Shown: positions 16,094-23,643 of the stretch, one piece after another
How the letters are laid out: each line of letters begins with the position of its first letter
Position numbering within the stretch: the stretch's first letter is position 1
Source: an uncultured Bacilli bacterium
Lineage (GTDB): Bacteria; Bacillota_I; Bacilli_A; RF39; UBA660
DNA length: 35,473 bases
Assembly: GCA_947628125.1 (NCBI GenBank)
Contig: CANQYR010000001.1
Coordinates: 1-35,473, forward strand
Direction of reading: 5' to 3'
Program-made: the position numbers and the translations under genes
Notes under the pieces: generated by a model
What the model was told of the DNA's origin: nothing
What the model saw: only the letters and a program-made list of their open reading frames with translations
The model's database searches: none

Positions 16094-17300
16094 TGCAAAA
16101 CAAACTTAACTGCTGAAAACTATCAGCCTTATCCTTATCCTCTAAAATTAAATTAGCCATAATAAAGTTTTTATTAAAATAACTATGATCTAAAAAATAC
16201 TTACCATCACATAAAATAAAATACTTGGCTCTTTTAATAACCACCCCAATCTTCTTTAAATCCTCCATACCAAGCCGATAATAAAGCCTCATCTTAACAA
16301 TTCTTTTGGCGCTTTTAACACCCACACCAGGAATCCGTAATAAATCATCATAACTAGCCTTATTAATTTCCATTGGAAAAATATCCAAATGATTAATCGC
16401 CCAGTTAGCCTTAGGATCAAGTAAAACATTAAAATTAGGCGTCTTTACACTAAGCAAATCATCAACCTTATAATGATAATATCTAAGCAAAAAATCAGCT
16501 TGATAAAGCCTATGTTCTCTTTTTAAAGGAACAAATTTCAAACTAGGCAGTAAAGCATCTTTATTAACACCAACATAAGCCGAATAAAAAACTCTTTTCA
16601 AATTAAACTTCTTATATAAAGATTCACTTTGCTTCATAATCTGATAATCACTATCCATACTAGCCCCAATAATAACCTGCGTACTTTGCCCAGAAGGTGC
16701 AAAAAAAGGACTAACATTTTCTTTAATACTACCCATCACATTTAAAATATTTTCCTTAGACTTATCAGGCGCTAAAAGCTTAAGACTATTACTACTAGGC
16801 ATCTCCACATTACAACTTAACCGGTCAACTAATAAACCCAACTTCTTAATTAAATAAGAACTACTACCTAAAATAGCCTTACAATGAATATAACCGTTAA
16901 AATGATAATCATGCCGAAGCATCGATATAACCTCAATTAACTTTTCCATCGTATAATCAGGATCCTTAATAATTCCTGAACTTAAAAACAATCCCTCGAT
17001 GTAGTTGCGGCGATAAAAATTAAGTGTAATCTCACATATTTCTTTAGCACTAAACATCGATCTTTTAACATCATTGCTCCGCCTATTCGGGCAATACTTA
17101 CAATCATAAATACAACTATTAGTTAACAATATTTTTAAAAGCGAAATACACCTACCATCTGCTGAAAAAGAATGACATATCCCACTTCTATAAGCATTAC
17201 CAATACCATTAGTATTCTTTCTTTGACTACCCGAAGAAGAACAAGAAGCATCATACTTAGCCGCATCCGCTAAAATAGCAAGCTTTTCCTTTATATTCAT
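16086..17300 (-). CDS. Putative DNA modification/repair radical SAM protein
   Basis: 404 aa. The 4Fe-4S motif is C63-x3-C67-x2-C70 (NSCIYDCKYCPNRR). The N-terminal segment (KLAILADAAKYDASCSSSGS) is typical of TIGR03916. A helix-hairpin-helix (about 310-335: LLRIPGVGVKSAKRIVK) points to DNA binding. It is encoded with its usual DUF4130 partner, 8 bp overlapped. It is not spore photoproduct lyase, which lacks the HhH. SD GGTGAT lies 5 nt before ATG 17298-17300. It starts 18 bp after the YqxA-position gene, so spoIIP through the chaperonin may be one transcript. Confidence 0.9.
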   Translation of the reverse strand: MNIKEKLAILADAAKYDASCSSSGSQRKNTNGIGNAYRSGICHSFSADGRCISLLKILLTNSCIYDCKYCPNRRSNDVKRSMFSAKEICEITLNFYRRNYIEGLFLSSGIIKDPDYTMEKLIEVISMLRHDYHFNGYIHCKAILGSSSYLIKKLGLLVDRLSCNVEMPSSNSLKLLAPDKSKENILNVMGSIKENVSPFFAPSGQSTQVIIGASMDSDYQIMKQSESLYKKFNLKRVFYSAYVGVNKDALLPSLKFVPLKREHRLYQADFLLRYYHYKVDDLLSVKTPNFNVLLDPKANWAINHLDIFPMEINKASYDDLLRIPGVGVKSAKRIVKMRLYYRLGMEDLKKIGVVIKRAKYFILCDGKYFLDHSYFNKNFIMANLILEDKDKADSFQQLSLFCNE

Positions 17301-17318
17301 TTTTTATCACCATTAAAA

Positions 17319-17657
17319 TTATACAACAAATGTAAATAACGTTTTTAAAACATCAATCACTTTTGTAATACCATCAGTCATAAACTTCTCCACCCCACCT
17401 GCTATTTTAATACCCGCCTTACTAGTATTACTTGCATAATCTTCTTTTACATCACTTATATAATCTTTAATATCAACATCCTTACCTAACTTTACATCTT
17501 CCTCAAATTGCCGCATCCCCTCTTCTGTAACAACTGCCTTTTCATTTAACTTACCCTCATAATAACCAGTACTAATTGCAATCGTTAAAGATATATAAAC
17601 AATAAATAATAAAAGCAAAATCCGCAAGAAAATATTTGGCTTTTTCTTCTTTTCCAT
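17319..17657 (-). CDS. Small membrane protein at the YqxA position
   Basis: 112 aa. One N-terminal membrane helix (about 9-27), then a mostly charged and helical outer part (EEGMRQFEEDVKLGKDVDI). The start overlaps the spoIIP stop (TAATG). In Bacillus the gene after spoIIP and before lepA is yqxA, of similar size and layout (DUF3679), so orthology by position is likely, but sequence evidence is weak. Function unknown; a forespore or engulfment role would be inference from context. Confidence 0.7.
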   Translation of the reverse strand: MEKKKKPNIFLRILLLLFIVYISLTIAISTGYYEGKLNEKAVVTEEGMRQFEEDVKLGKDVDIKDYISDVKEDYASNTSKAGIKIAGGVEKFMTDGITKVIDVLKTLFTFVV

Positions 17658-18517
17658 TATCCTATCACCGCCTTAATACTCTTAGCCAAAACATCCATTG
17701 TCAAATTAACTTCATTAATAAAATTATATGATGAACCAACCTCAATTAAAATAACATTGCTATCTAAATCCTGATTATAAACCCCATTATTATAAGGACC
17801 ACCCTTTCTCATAATTCCCCTTGAAATACCCAAAACCTGCTTATTCATCTCATCACTAAGTTCTTTAGCTAACTTCTCATTTTCCTCATAACCATCATGA
17901 TCAACACCAATAACAAACAAAACTTTCGCATACGATAAATCTTTCAAACTAATAGTAGAACTACTATAAGAAATAGAATCTCTATGCAAATCAATAAAAT
18001 AATTCAAAGAAGGATACTTTTCAATTGCCTTTTCTAAAAGCAACCGACTAGCCTTATAACTATCAGCATAATTAAAATTATTTTCCAATAACAAATCAGC
18101 CATATCAGTTGTTTCCACCATCGAAGAAACACCCAGTCCATTTAACTTTTCCCTTAAAATATAACTAGCCGTCATAACCGATGGATTAATACCATAATCC
18201 ATCTTCAAATCAATATAATACTCCTCCTTTTGATGCGAATTATATATATACACCAAAGGCTCATCCTTGTTCTCTAAAGGATTAGGATCCGGAATATAAA
18301 CTGACTTACCATCATCTTCATTTTGATCATAACTACTAAAAGTTTCCTTAAATATTGAACTCAAAAGATTACCCGAATTAAACTGCCTTTTAACATAAAA
18401 ATTAAAAACCGATGGATCAACAAAATAAGAAAAAAATAAGATAAAACTAACTAAAAAAAGAAAACAAAATATAACCACCTTAAAACGCCTTGGTCTTTTA
18501 CTTTTAAACTTCCCCAT
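17657..18517 (-). CDS. spoIIP: Stage II sporulation protein P (SpoIIP)
   Basis: 286 aa from ATG 18515-18517. The in-frame GTG at 18524-18526 lies inside the SD GGGTGAT and is rejected as start. Membrane anchor (about residues 14-35), then the amidase/endopeptidase domain: VYIYNSHQKEEYY (first zinc-ligand His), FIDLHRDS, and YNQDLDSNVILIEVG (catalytic-site Glu region). SpoIIP cleaves peptidoglycan during forespore engulfment, with SpoIID and SpoIIM. A TATAAT at 18535-18540 without a good -35 may be its promoter, after the gpr terminator. Length is somewhat below the Bacillus protein (401 aa); the linker is shorter. Confidence 0.92.
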   Translation of the reverse strand: MGKFKSKRPRRFKVVIFCFLFLVSFILFFSYFVDPSVFNFYVKRQFNSGNLLSSIFKETFSSYDQNEDDGKSVYIPDPNPLENKDEPLVYIYNSHQKEEYYIDLKMDYGINPSVMTASYILREKLNGLGVSSMVETTDMADLLLENNFNYADSYKASRLLLEKAIEKYPSLNYFIDLHRDSISYSSSTISLKDLSYAKVLFVIGVDHDGYEENEKLAKELSDEMNKQVLGISRGIMRKGGPYNNGVYNQDLDSNVILIEVGSSYNFINEVNLTMDVLAKSIKAVIG

Positions 18518-18551
18518 AATTATCACCCATAAATATTATACAAAACAAACA

Positions 18552-18578
18552 ATAAAAAAAATGTCGTTTTAAGACATT
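18552..18578 (-). terminator. Intrinsic terminator of gpr
   Basis: AATGTC/GACATT stem with a 7-nt loop (18560-18578), followed by eight or more T on the minus strand. It contains the gpr stop codon. Confidence 0.8.
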
Positions 18579-19303
18579 ATAATTTGATTAATTACCAAAG
18601 AAACCAAATGGCTCATTTTATCAATATCTTCCTCTAAATTAAGCTTAGAAAAATACCCATTCTTTCGCTTCCATAAAGTTGGATACCCAATCATCAAAAC
18701 TGGCACCCCAAAAGTCTTTTGATTAATACACTTATTATCCTTTAAAGCATCAGCATAAACAATACCACAATCATTAACCTCTAAAGTTCGATTAAGTAAA
18801 CTATCATTTTCCGTTGCCAACGAATCAATTATCAAAATAACATCTGGCTTTAAATCATGAACCACATTCGAAATAAGCCGAAAAGAAGAAATACCACTTT
18901 TATTAGTTACCTCAGGACTAAACAAAGCCACCTTAGGTATCATATAAATATCATTATAATGATTTGTCGCGATAATATTATTTAAACATTTAACGCCAAA
19001 AGAATCACCTAAAATAGATGAATTTCCTAAACCTAAAATTAAAATTGTTCCCCCTTTATGATACTTCTTCAAAAATAACCGCAAAATCTTTTTCAAAACA
19101 TTAGCAATAACCTTATCATCCCGATAAAAAGCAATATCATCAAACTTAATAGTAAAATAATCACCCTTGCCATGTTTGATCTTCGAAACAAGCTTATCTT
19201 GAACATAATAATGATTCACAATAACATTTTTTTCCTTTTTCGTATCAATTAAACACTCATTAGTAAGGACTAACCCAGCATCTAAAAACAAATTATGTTT
19301 CAT
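18569..19303 (-). CDS. gpr: Spore germination protease (GPR)
   Basis: 244 aa, shorter than the Bacillus zymogen (about 370). GPR cleaves small acid-soluble spore proteins at germination. The core is recognisable: ILILGLGNSSILGDSFGVK (D100), then SPEVTNKSGISSF, LKPDVILIIDSLATE (D160), NQKTFGVPVLMIGYPT. The two aspartates match the atypical aspartic-protease pair D127 and D193 of Bacillus GPR by motif, 60 residues apart instead of 66. Position directly before spoIIP is conserved. YyaC-like proteins share this fold, but the gene order and the GVPVxxIGxPT motif favour GPR. SD is GGTGAT (19310-19315). Confidence 0.85.
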   Translation of the reverse strand: MKHNLFLDAGLVLTNECLIDTKKEKNVIVNHYYVQDKLVSKIKHGKGDYFTIKFDDIAFYRDDKVIANVLKKILRLFLKKYHKGGTILILGLGNSSILGDSFGVKCLNNIIATNHYNDIYMIPKVALFSPEVTNKSGISSFRLISNVVHDLKPDVILIIDSLATENDSLLNRTLEVNDCGIVYADALKDNKCINQKTFGVPVLMIGYPTLWKRKNGYFSKLNLEEDIDKMSHLVSLVINQIIMS

Positions 19304-19349
19304 CCTTAAATCACCAATATTATTATGACAATTAACCTAAAAAATTATA

Positions 19350-20570
19350 CTACTTCAACTTCAAAACAAAATACTTTTTCTTACCCTTTCTAAGTAAATG
19401 AACCTTCCTTTTATCCCCAAGTGTTAAAGACTCATCACAGACAATATCCCCATCTAAACTAATTGCCTTACCACTTAAAAACTCCCTTGCTTCCCTTCTT
19501 GAAGAGGCAATATTATTACTAACTAAAATATCAATAAGACTCATGTCTTTTAAAACTTCATACGTACTAACCCCATTAAACGCGACTAAAATATCATCAT
19601 CAGTTAAACTCTTTACATCATTGTTAAATAAAGCCTCAGATATTTTCTTTGCCTTATCATACTCATCTTCCCCATGTAAAAAGCTAATAATTTCATAAGC
19701 AAGCCTTTTCTGAGCAATCCTAAGTTCTGGCTTTAAAAAATGTTCCTTTATAACCAAGTCAATCTCTTCCTTACTTAAAAAAGTAAACCTTTTTAAATAA
19801 TCCTCCATCATCACATCTTCAAAATTTAAAATATACTGATACAACTCATAACTTGAAGTTTTTTCCTTATCAAGCCATAAAGCATTACCATAGGACTTAC
19901 CAAGCTTCATCCCACTTGCATCAACCGTCAAAGGCATACTAAAGGCATAAACTTCCTTATTATTTAACTTCCTTATTAACTCAATACCAGTAGTTAAATT
20001 ACCCCATTGATCAGAACCACCAAACTGTAAAGTAACACCATATAACTCATTTAATTTTTTAAAATCATAACCTTGAATCAACATATAAGAAAATTCTGCA
20101 TACGAAATACCAATATCCAATTGCCTCTTAACCAAATCTTTATTTAACATATAATTAACATTGATATATTTACCAACATCCCTTAAAAAATCAATATAAT
20201 TTATATCCTTAAACCAATCATAATTATTAACAATAACCACATCATCGCCAAATAACTTTTGTATCTGCTTCTTAATCTTAACAAAATTAGCTTCAATAAC
20301 ATTTATATCTGCTTTTTCTCTTTCCCCAGTTCCTCTTGGGTCACCAACTCTTCCAGTTGCCCCCCCAACTAAAATATAAGGCTTATGACCATATCTTTTT
20401 AAACGTTCCACCATCAAAAACGTTGGTAACTGCCCAATATGTAAACTATCCGCAGTAGGATCAGCCCCAATATAAAAAGATAAACCACCTTCATTTAACA
20501 ATTCTTTAATATTAGGATTAGATACATCCTTTATCAAACCCCTATATTCTAAATCCTCCCATAAAGTCAT
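19350..20570 (-). CDS. tyrS: Tyrosyl-tRNA synthetase
   Basis: 406 aa, normal length. Class I Rossmann domain with FYIGADPTADSLHIGQ (HIGH variant HIGQ at 44-47), YDFKKLNELYGV, FGGSDQWGN (tyrosine site) and the KMSKS variant KLGKS. A C-terminal S4-like RNA-binding domain carries SSRREAREFLSG. It charges tRNA-Tyr. The start overlaps the upstream 109-aa gene by 4 bp (ATGA), with SD GGTGAT (20576-20581). No T-box leader is present; it is read from within an operon. Confidence 0.97.
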   Translation of the reverse strand: MTLWEDLEYRGLIKDVSNPNIKELLNEGGLSFYIGADPTADSLHIGQLPTFLMVERLKRYGHKPYILVGGATGRVGDPRGTGEREKADINVIEANFVKIKKQIQKLFGDDVVIVNNYDWFKDINYIDFLRDVGKYINVNYMLNKDLVKRQLDIGISYAEFSYMLIQGYDFKKLNELYGVTLQFGGSDQWGNLTTGIELIRKLNNKEVYAFSMPLTVDASGMKLGKSYGNALWLDKEKTSSYELYQYILNFEDVMMEDYLKRFTFLSKEEIDLVIKEHFLKPELRIAQKRLAYEIISFLHGEDEYDKAKKISEALFNNDVKSLTDDDILVAFNGVSTYEVLKDMSLIDILVSNNIASSRREAREFLSGKAISLDGDIVCDESLTLGDKRKVHLLRKGKKKYFVLKLK

Positions 20571-20896
20571 TTAAAATCACCAACCTTTTCTATCATCTTA
20601 TCATATAAAGTATATAAATACTGAATATGCTTTTCTAACCAAAAATAATATATGACATAACATAAAACAAATATAAGCAATATCCCAAAAATAATCAAAA
20701 AATAACCACTTAAAAGACCCATAGCCATAAAAATAATTGTCAATAAAGCATAAAACATTGTTACTAACAAATGAATAAGCCGCTCATGATTAAGCCTTTT
20801 AATTAACCTATCAAACTCATCCAAATCTCTTAAAGAACAAGAACTTAAAATCTTTTTCTCATACTCTAAAATAACTTTCTTTACATACTTTTTCAA
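20567..20896 (-). CDS. Two-helix membrane protein
   Basis: 109 aa. A charged helical N-terminus (KKILSSCSLRDLDEFDRLIK), two membrane helices (about 40-60 and 64-86), and a C-terminal amphipathic helix. It overlaps both neighbours by 4 bp (ATGA overlaps), so it is translationally coupled with a 295-aa membrane protein and with tyrS. The family is not recognised. Confidence 0.7.
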   Translation of the reverse strand: MKKYVKKVILEYEKKILSSCSLRDLDEFDRLIKRLNHERLIHLLVTMFYALLTIIFMAMGLLSGYFLIIFGILLIFVLCYVIYYFWLEKHIQYLYTLYDKMIEKVGDFK

Positions 20897-21780
20897 CTCT
20901 TCACCTTTTTCTTATAAATAACACTACAAATAATACTTATAATAAAACCAGGAATAATAAATAACCAAATACTCTTAGACAAACTATTAATTAAATTATT
21001 AACCAAATCACCAAAAGAAGCTAACTTATCTAAATACTCGCTTTTTAAAACCGTTAAAATTACAATCTCCACTAAAACCATCAAAAACGAATAAACAAAC
21101 CCTAACGAAGCATAATACTTAAAACATCTTTTCCTAACTAATAAATAAATAATAAATAATAACAATAATATTCCACAAGCCAAAGATATTAAAAAAACAT
21201 TACTCTTAATTAGCCTAATAAAATCCGTAACATCCTTCAAACTAATATTTTCATAAAGCATCAAATTATCCTGATCAATTTTATTCATAATATCCTTTGG
21301 CGAAGGAAGCATATTTATAATCTCATCAGCATGACTATCAAGATACTCATAAGCCTTTTCTTCATAACTTTCTAAAAAAACCTGCTCCTCCTTAGATAAA
21401 TCTTGCTGTAAAATTAAAATATTATCCTTTACTAAAGCCTCAATATCCTCCTTAGTAACTTTAATATCCTGTCCATTAGGATCTATAACCGCATTAATTG
21501 CATTAAAAGTATAAATACCCAAAAAATTCTTAGTTGCCTTGGAATTTAACACCTGCTCAATTGAATCTTCTGGCATTGACAAAGTTTTAAAAACTTTCCT
21601 TGAAATATCTAACAACTCTTGATTATCTATCTTCGTAATAAAAACACTCAAATCATTATCATTAACAGCCTTTAAAATACTTTCCTTACTAAGCTTTGAT
21701 CTTAAAACAAAACAAAACGTAAATACAATTAAAAGACAAACTACAATAATACTTAAAATGGTAGCCAAAAAACGTTTCAT
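20893..21780 (-). CDS. Four-helix membrane protein with a large outer domain
   Basis: 295 aa. First membrane helix at about 6-26, a mostly helical and acidic domain of about 155 residues, then three membrane helices (about 190-212, 222-245 and 268-288) and a KKKVKS tail. First gene of the operon with the 109-aa protein and tyrS; SD GGTGAT (21786-21791). A possible -10 (TATTCT) lies upstream but no convincing -35. I do not recognise the family. The outer domain may fold on the cell surface. Confidence 0.75.
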   Translation of the reverse strand: MKRFLATILSIIVVCLLIVFTFCFVLRSKLSKESILKAVNDNDLSVFITKIDNQELLDISRKVFKTLSMPEDSIEQVLNSKATKNFLGIYTFNAINAVIDPNGQDIKVTKEDIEALVKDNILILQQDLSKEEQVFLESYEEKAYEYLDSHADEIINMLPSPKDIMNKIDQDNLMLYENISLKDVTDFIRLIKSNVFLISLACGILLLLFIIYLLVRKRCFKYYASLGFVYSFLMVLVEIVILTVLKSEYLDKLASFGDLVNNLINSLSKSIWLFIIPGFIISIICSVIYKKKVKS

Positions 21781-21838
21781 TTAAAATCACCATCCATTAA
21801 AAGAATACCAAAAAAAAAGCATTTTGGGAAATTTAAAT

Positions 21839-21863
21839 AAAAAAAAAAAGAGCCATTAAGCTC
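21839..21863 (-). terminator. Intrinsic terminator of efp
   Basis: GAGC/GCTC short stem (21860-21863 with 21850-21853) followed by 11 T on the minus strand. It overlaps the efp stop codon. The stem is only 4 bp, but the U tract is long. Confidence 0.6.
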
Positions 21864-22416
21864 GTCCTGAATATTTACCATCACTAGTTGAAATAATAAT
21901 TTTCTCACCTTCATTAATAAAAAGTGGAACCTTAACAGTATAACCAGTTTCAATAACAGCATCTTTCATTGCATTATTGGCCGTATTACCCTTAACAGCC
22001 GGTTCAGTCTCCACAACTGTAAACTCAATTTTCTCCGGCAAAGTAACACCTAAAAGCTCACCTTCATAATATTCAAGACTAATTTCTAACCCTTCCTTTA
22101 AATACTTAGCTTCATTTTCTAATTTTGAAGATGGAACCTCTACTTGATCATAAGTTTCCATATTCATAAACACATAATTATTACCATCATTATATAAATA
22201 CTGCATTGTACTACGATCAATATGAGCCTTCTCAATCTTAATATTGGTATTATATGAATTTTCAACAACCGCGCCCGTCTTTAAATTCTTAAGCTTAATT
22301 CTAACAAACGCACTACCCTTACCAGGCTTTACATGTTGAAACTCCAATATCTGACAAAGATTACCATCAATAATAATTGTCATTCCATTTTTAATATCAT
22401 TAATATTAATGTTCAT
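21856..22416 (-). CDS. efp: Elongation factor P
   Basis: 186 aa, normal length. It relieves ribosome stalling at polyproline. N-terminal KOW-like domain with FQHVKPGKGSAFVR, where K33 is the residue that reaches the P-site tRNA and is modified in some bacteria. Two OB domains follow (EYYEGELLGVTLPEKIEFTV near 125-145 and a C-terminal SDGKYSGRA). Starts 11 bp after rpmG with SD GGGGGAA; the two share the rpmG promoter and end at a terminator. Confidence 0.96.
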   Translation of the reverse strand: MNININDIKNGMTIIIDGNLCQILEFQHVKPGKGSAFVRIKLKNLKTGAVVENSYNTNIKIEKAHIDRSTMQYLYNDGNNYVFMNMETYDQVEVPSSKLENEAKYLKEGLEISLEYYEGELLGVTLPEKIEFTVVETEPAVKGNTANNAMKDAVIETGYTVKVPLFINEGEKIIISTSDGKYSGRA

Positions 22417-22427
22417 CTAAATTCCCC

Positions 22428-22601
22428 CTATTTTCCTAATTTAGTCTCTTTAAAAACAACTTCTTGCCTACAATTTGGACAATACTTTTTAATTTCTAAT
22501 TTATCCGGAGTATTCTTCTTATTTTTAATTGTCGGACGAATTTGTTTACCACATCTTGTACACTTTAATCCCAAGAATTGACGATTTTCATTTTTTGCCA
22601 T
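22428..22601 (-). CDS. rpmG: 50S ribosomal protein L33
   Basis: 57 aa. Two CxxC pairs (CTRC at 14-17, CPNC at 41-44), so it is the zinc-binding form. The core NKKNTPDKLEIKKYC matches the L33 signature, ending in KETKLGK. Preceded by SD AAGGAGG and a good promoter; cotranscribed with efp. Confidence 0.95.
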   Translation of the reverse strand: MAKNENRQFLGLKCTRCGKQIRPTIKNKKNTPDKLEIKKYCPNCRQEVVFKETKLGK

Positions 22602-22637
22602 AATAAACCTCCTTTTCTAATAAAGAAAACTAACAGT

Positions 22638-22667
22638 ATTATAACAAAGATAAACTAAAATTGTAAA
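22638..22667 (-). promoter_or_regulatory. SigA-type promoter of rpmG-efp
   Basis: TTTACA (22662-22667), 18 bp, TATAAT (22638-22643), 36 nt before the rpmG start. Confidence 0.8.
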
Positions 22668-22673
22668 GCATTT

Positions 22674-23309
22674 TTAAAATAAGAACGACAATAATAACTG
22701 AAACTTATCCTGAAAAAGAAAAACCACAAACAAAGATGAAGCCAAAAAAGGCCCAAAAGCAACAAGCTTTTCCCTATCATTAAATAAACTATACACCGTA
22801 TAAGGAAGAGCCAAAAAAACCGCTAAACATAAACTACATAACCCCAAACCAAAACCTAAAAACAAACCAATTATAAAACATAACTTAATATCACCAAAAC
22901 CTAAAGTTGGCCTTTTAAAAATATAACTGGTCACCTTATAAAAAATATATATGAGCAAAAACAATAAAATACCACCTATAACACCACTTAATAATGCCTC
23001 AAACCCAAAATAAACAAACTTTAAAATAATAATTAAAACCCCACTTAAAACCAAAGGCGTATCAAGAATAATCATATACTTAATATCAGTTATAAAAATA
23101 CTAATCAAAAGTAAACTTACCAAAGAACTAGCCCAAAACATATAAGTAAACCCAAAATTATAATAATAAAATAAAAACATCAAAAAAAGTAAAACAATTA
23201 CTAAAACATATAAACTAGCCTTAGCTTTTTTCCCAAAAGGATAATTACTAAAAAAGCAAAGCAAAAAACCTAATATTACCCCTAATAAAAACAATATAAA
23301 AATATCCAT
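22674..23309 (-). CDS. Prepilin-peptidase-like (A24) membrane protease
   Basis: 211 aa from ATG 23307-23309. The GTG at 23316-23318 is part of the SD GGGTGAT and is rejected as start. Seven or so membrane helices. The two catalytic aspartates of the A24 family are present: D75 in IFITDIKYMIILDTP and D140 in LGFGDIKL (family FGxGD). It lacks the N-terminal Cys cluster and methylase part of longer homologues. It should cut prepilin or competence-pseudopilin leaders, but no substrate gene is in this window. It is single-gene, with its own promoter. Confidence 0.88.
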   Translation of the reverse strand: MDIFILFLLGVILGFLLCFFSNYPFGKKAKASLYVLVIVLLFLMFLFYYYNFGFTYMFWASSLVSLLLISIFITDIKYMIILDTPLVLSGVLIIILKFVYFGFEALLSGVIGGILLFLLIYIFYKVTSYIFKRPTLGFGDIKLCFIIGLFLGFGLGLCSLCLAVFLALPYTVYSLFNDREKLVAFGPFLASSLFVVFLFQDKFQLLLSFLF

Positions 23310-23332
23310 AATAATCACCCTTTATTAATTTT

Positions 23333-23361
23333 ATTTTAACAAACCCACCTTAAATATTCAA
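23333..23361 (-). promoter_or_regulatory. Promoter of the A24 peptidase gene
   Basis: TTGAAT (23356-23361), 17 bp, TAAAAT (23333-23338), 24 nt before the start. Confidence 0.7.
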
Positions 23362-23406
23362 TGTCATTGACAAAAAAGCATAAAATAATAACAAGGAAGT
23401 GATCAT

Positions 23407-23643
23407 ATGCCACCTAAAATGTCATGGCCATTAATATTCTCCCGCTTAAACAAAACCCTAAACTTTTGTAACCAAGTAATTCCCCTTTACATGAAAGCCA
23501 AACCCATGATCAAGAATGCTAAAGACGCCTTTAAAGTAGCCAAAGTTTTCATGGAAAAAACTAATGAACCCAAAATAACTCCTAAACCAATACCCATAAA
23601 AAAAGAACCCCAAAATATCAACAATCCGGTGTTCTTTCTATGA
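23407..23643 (+). CDS. YqfQ/VrrA-like small protein (probable spore-associated)
   Basis: 78 aa, the only convincing protein gene on the plus strand. Layout: short basic N-terminus, a central helical stretch FSRLNKTLNFCNQVIPLYMK followed by KPMIKNAKDAFKVAKVF, and a Pro-rich tail (PKITPKPIPIKKEP). The middle resembles the conserved core of the YqfQ (VrrA) family, small Pro-rich proteins in spore formers. SD GGAAGTGAT lies 4 nt before the ATG. Its last codons overlap the end of mutS by 6 bp, tail to tail. A TTGACA at 23367-23372 has no convincing -10 at 17 bp. Family assignment tentative. Confidence 0.6.
   Translation: MPPKMSWPLIFSRLNKTLNFCNQVIPLYMKAKPMIKNAKDAFKVAKVFMEKTNEPKITPKPIPIKKEPQNINNPVFFL

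Noticed and set aside
16086..17300. Radical-SAM gene as spore photoproduct lyase
   Set aside because: It carries a C-terminal HhH and sits with its DUF4130 partner, which fits TIGR03916 instead.
19304..19349. T-box or other riboswitch for tyrS
   Set aside because: The tyrS start overlaps its upstream gene by 4 bp, and no T-box motif is present in the short gaps around the operon.
21777..21962. Minus-strand ORF overlapping the end of efp
   Set aside because: It is a shifted frame of efp and its flank, Leu/Phe-rich by composition, with no SD and no family match.
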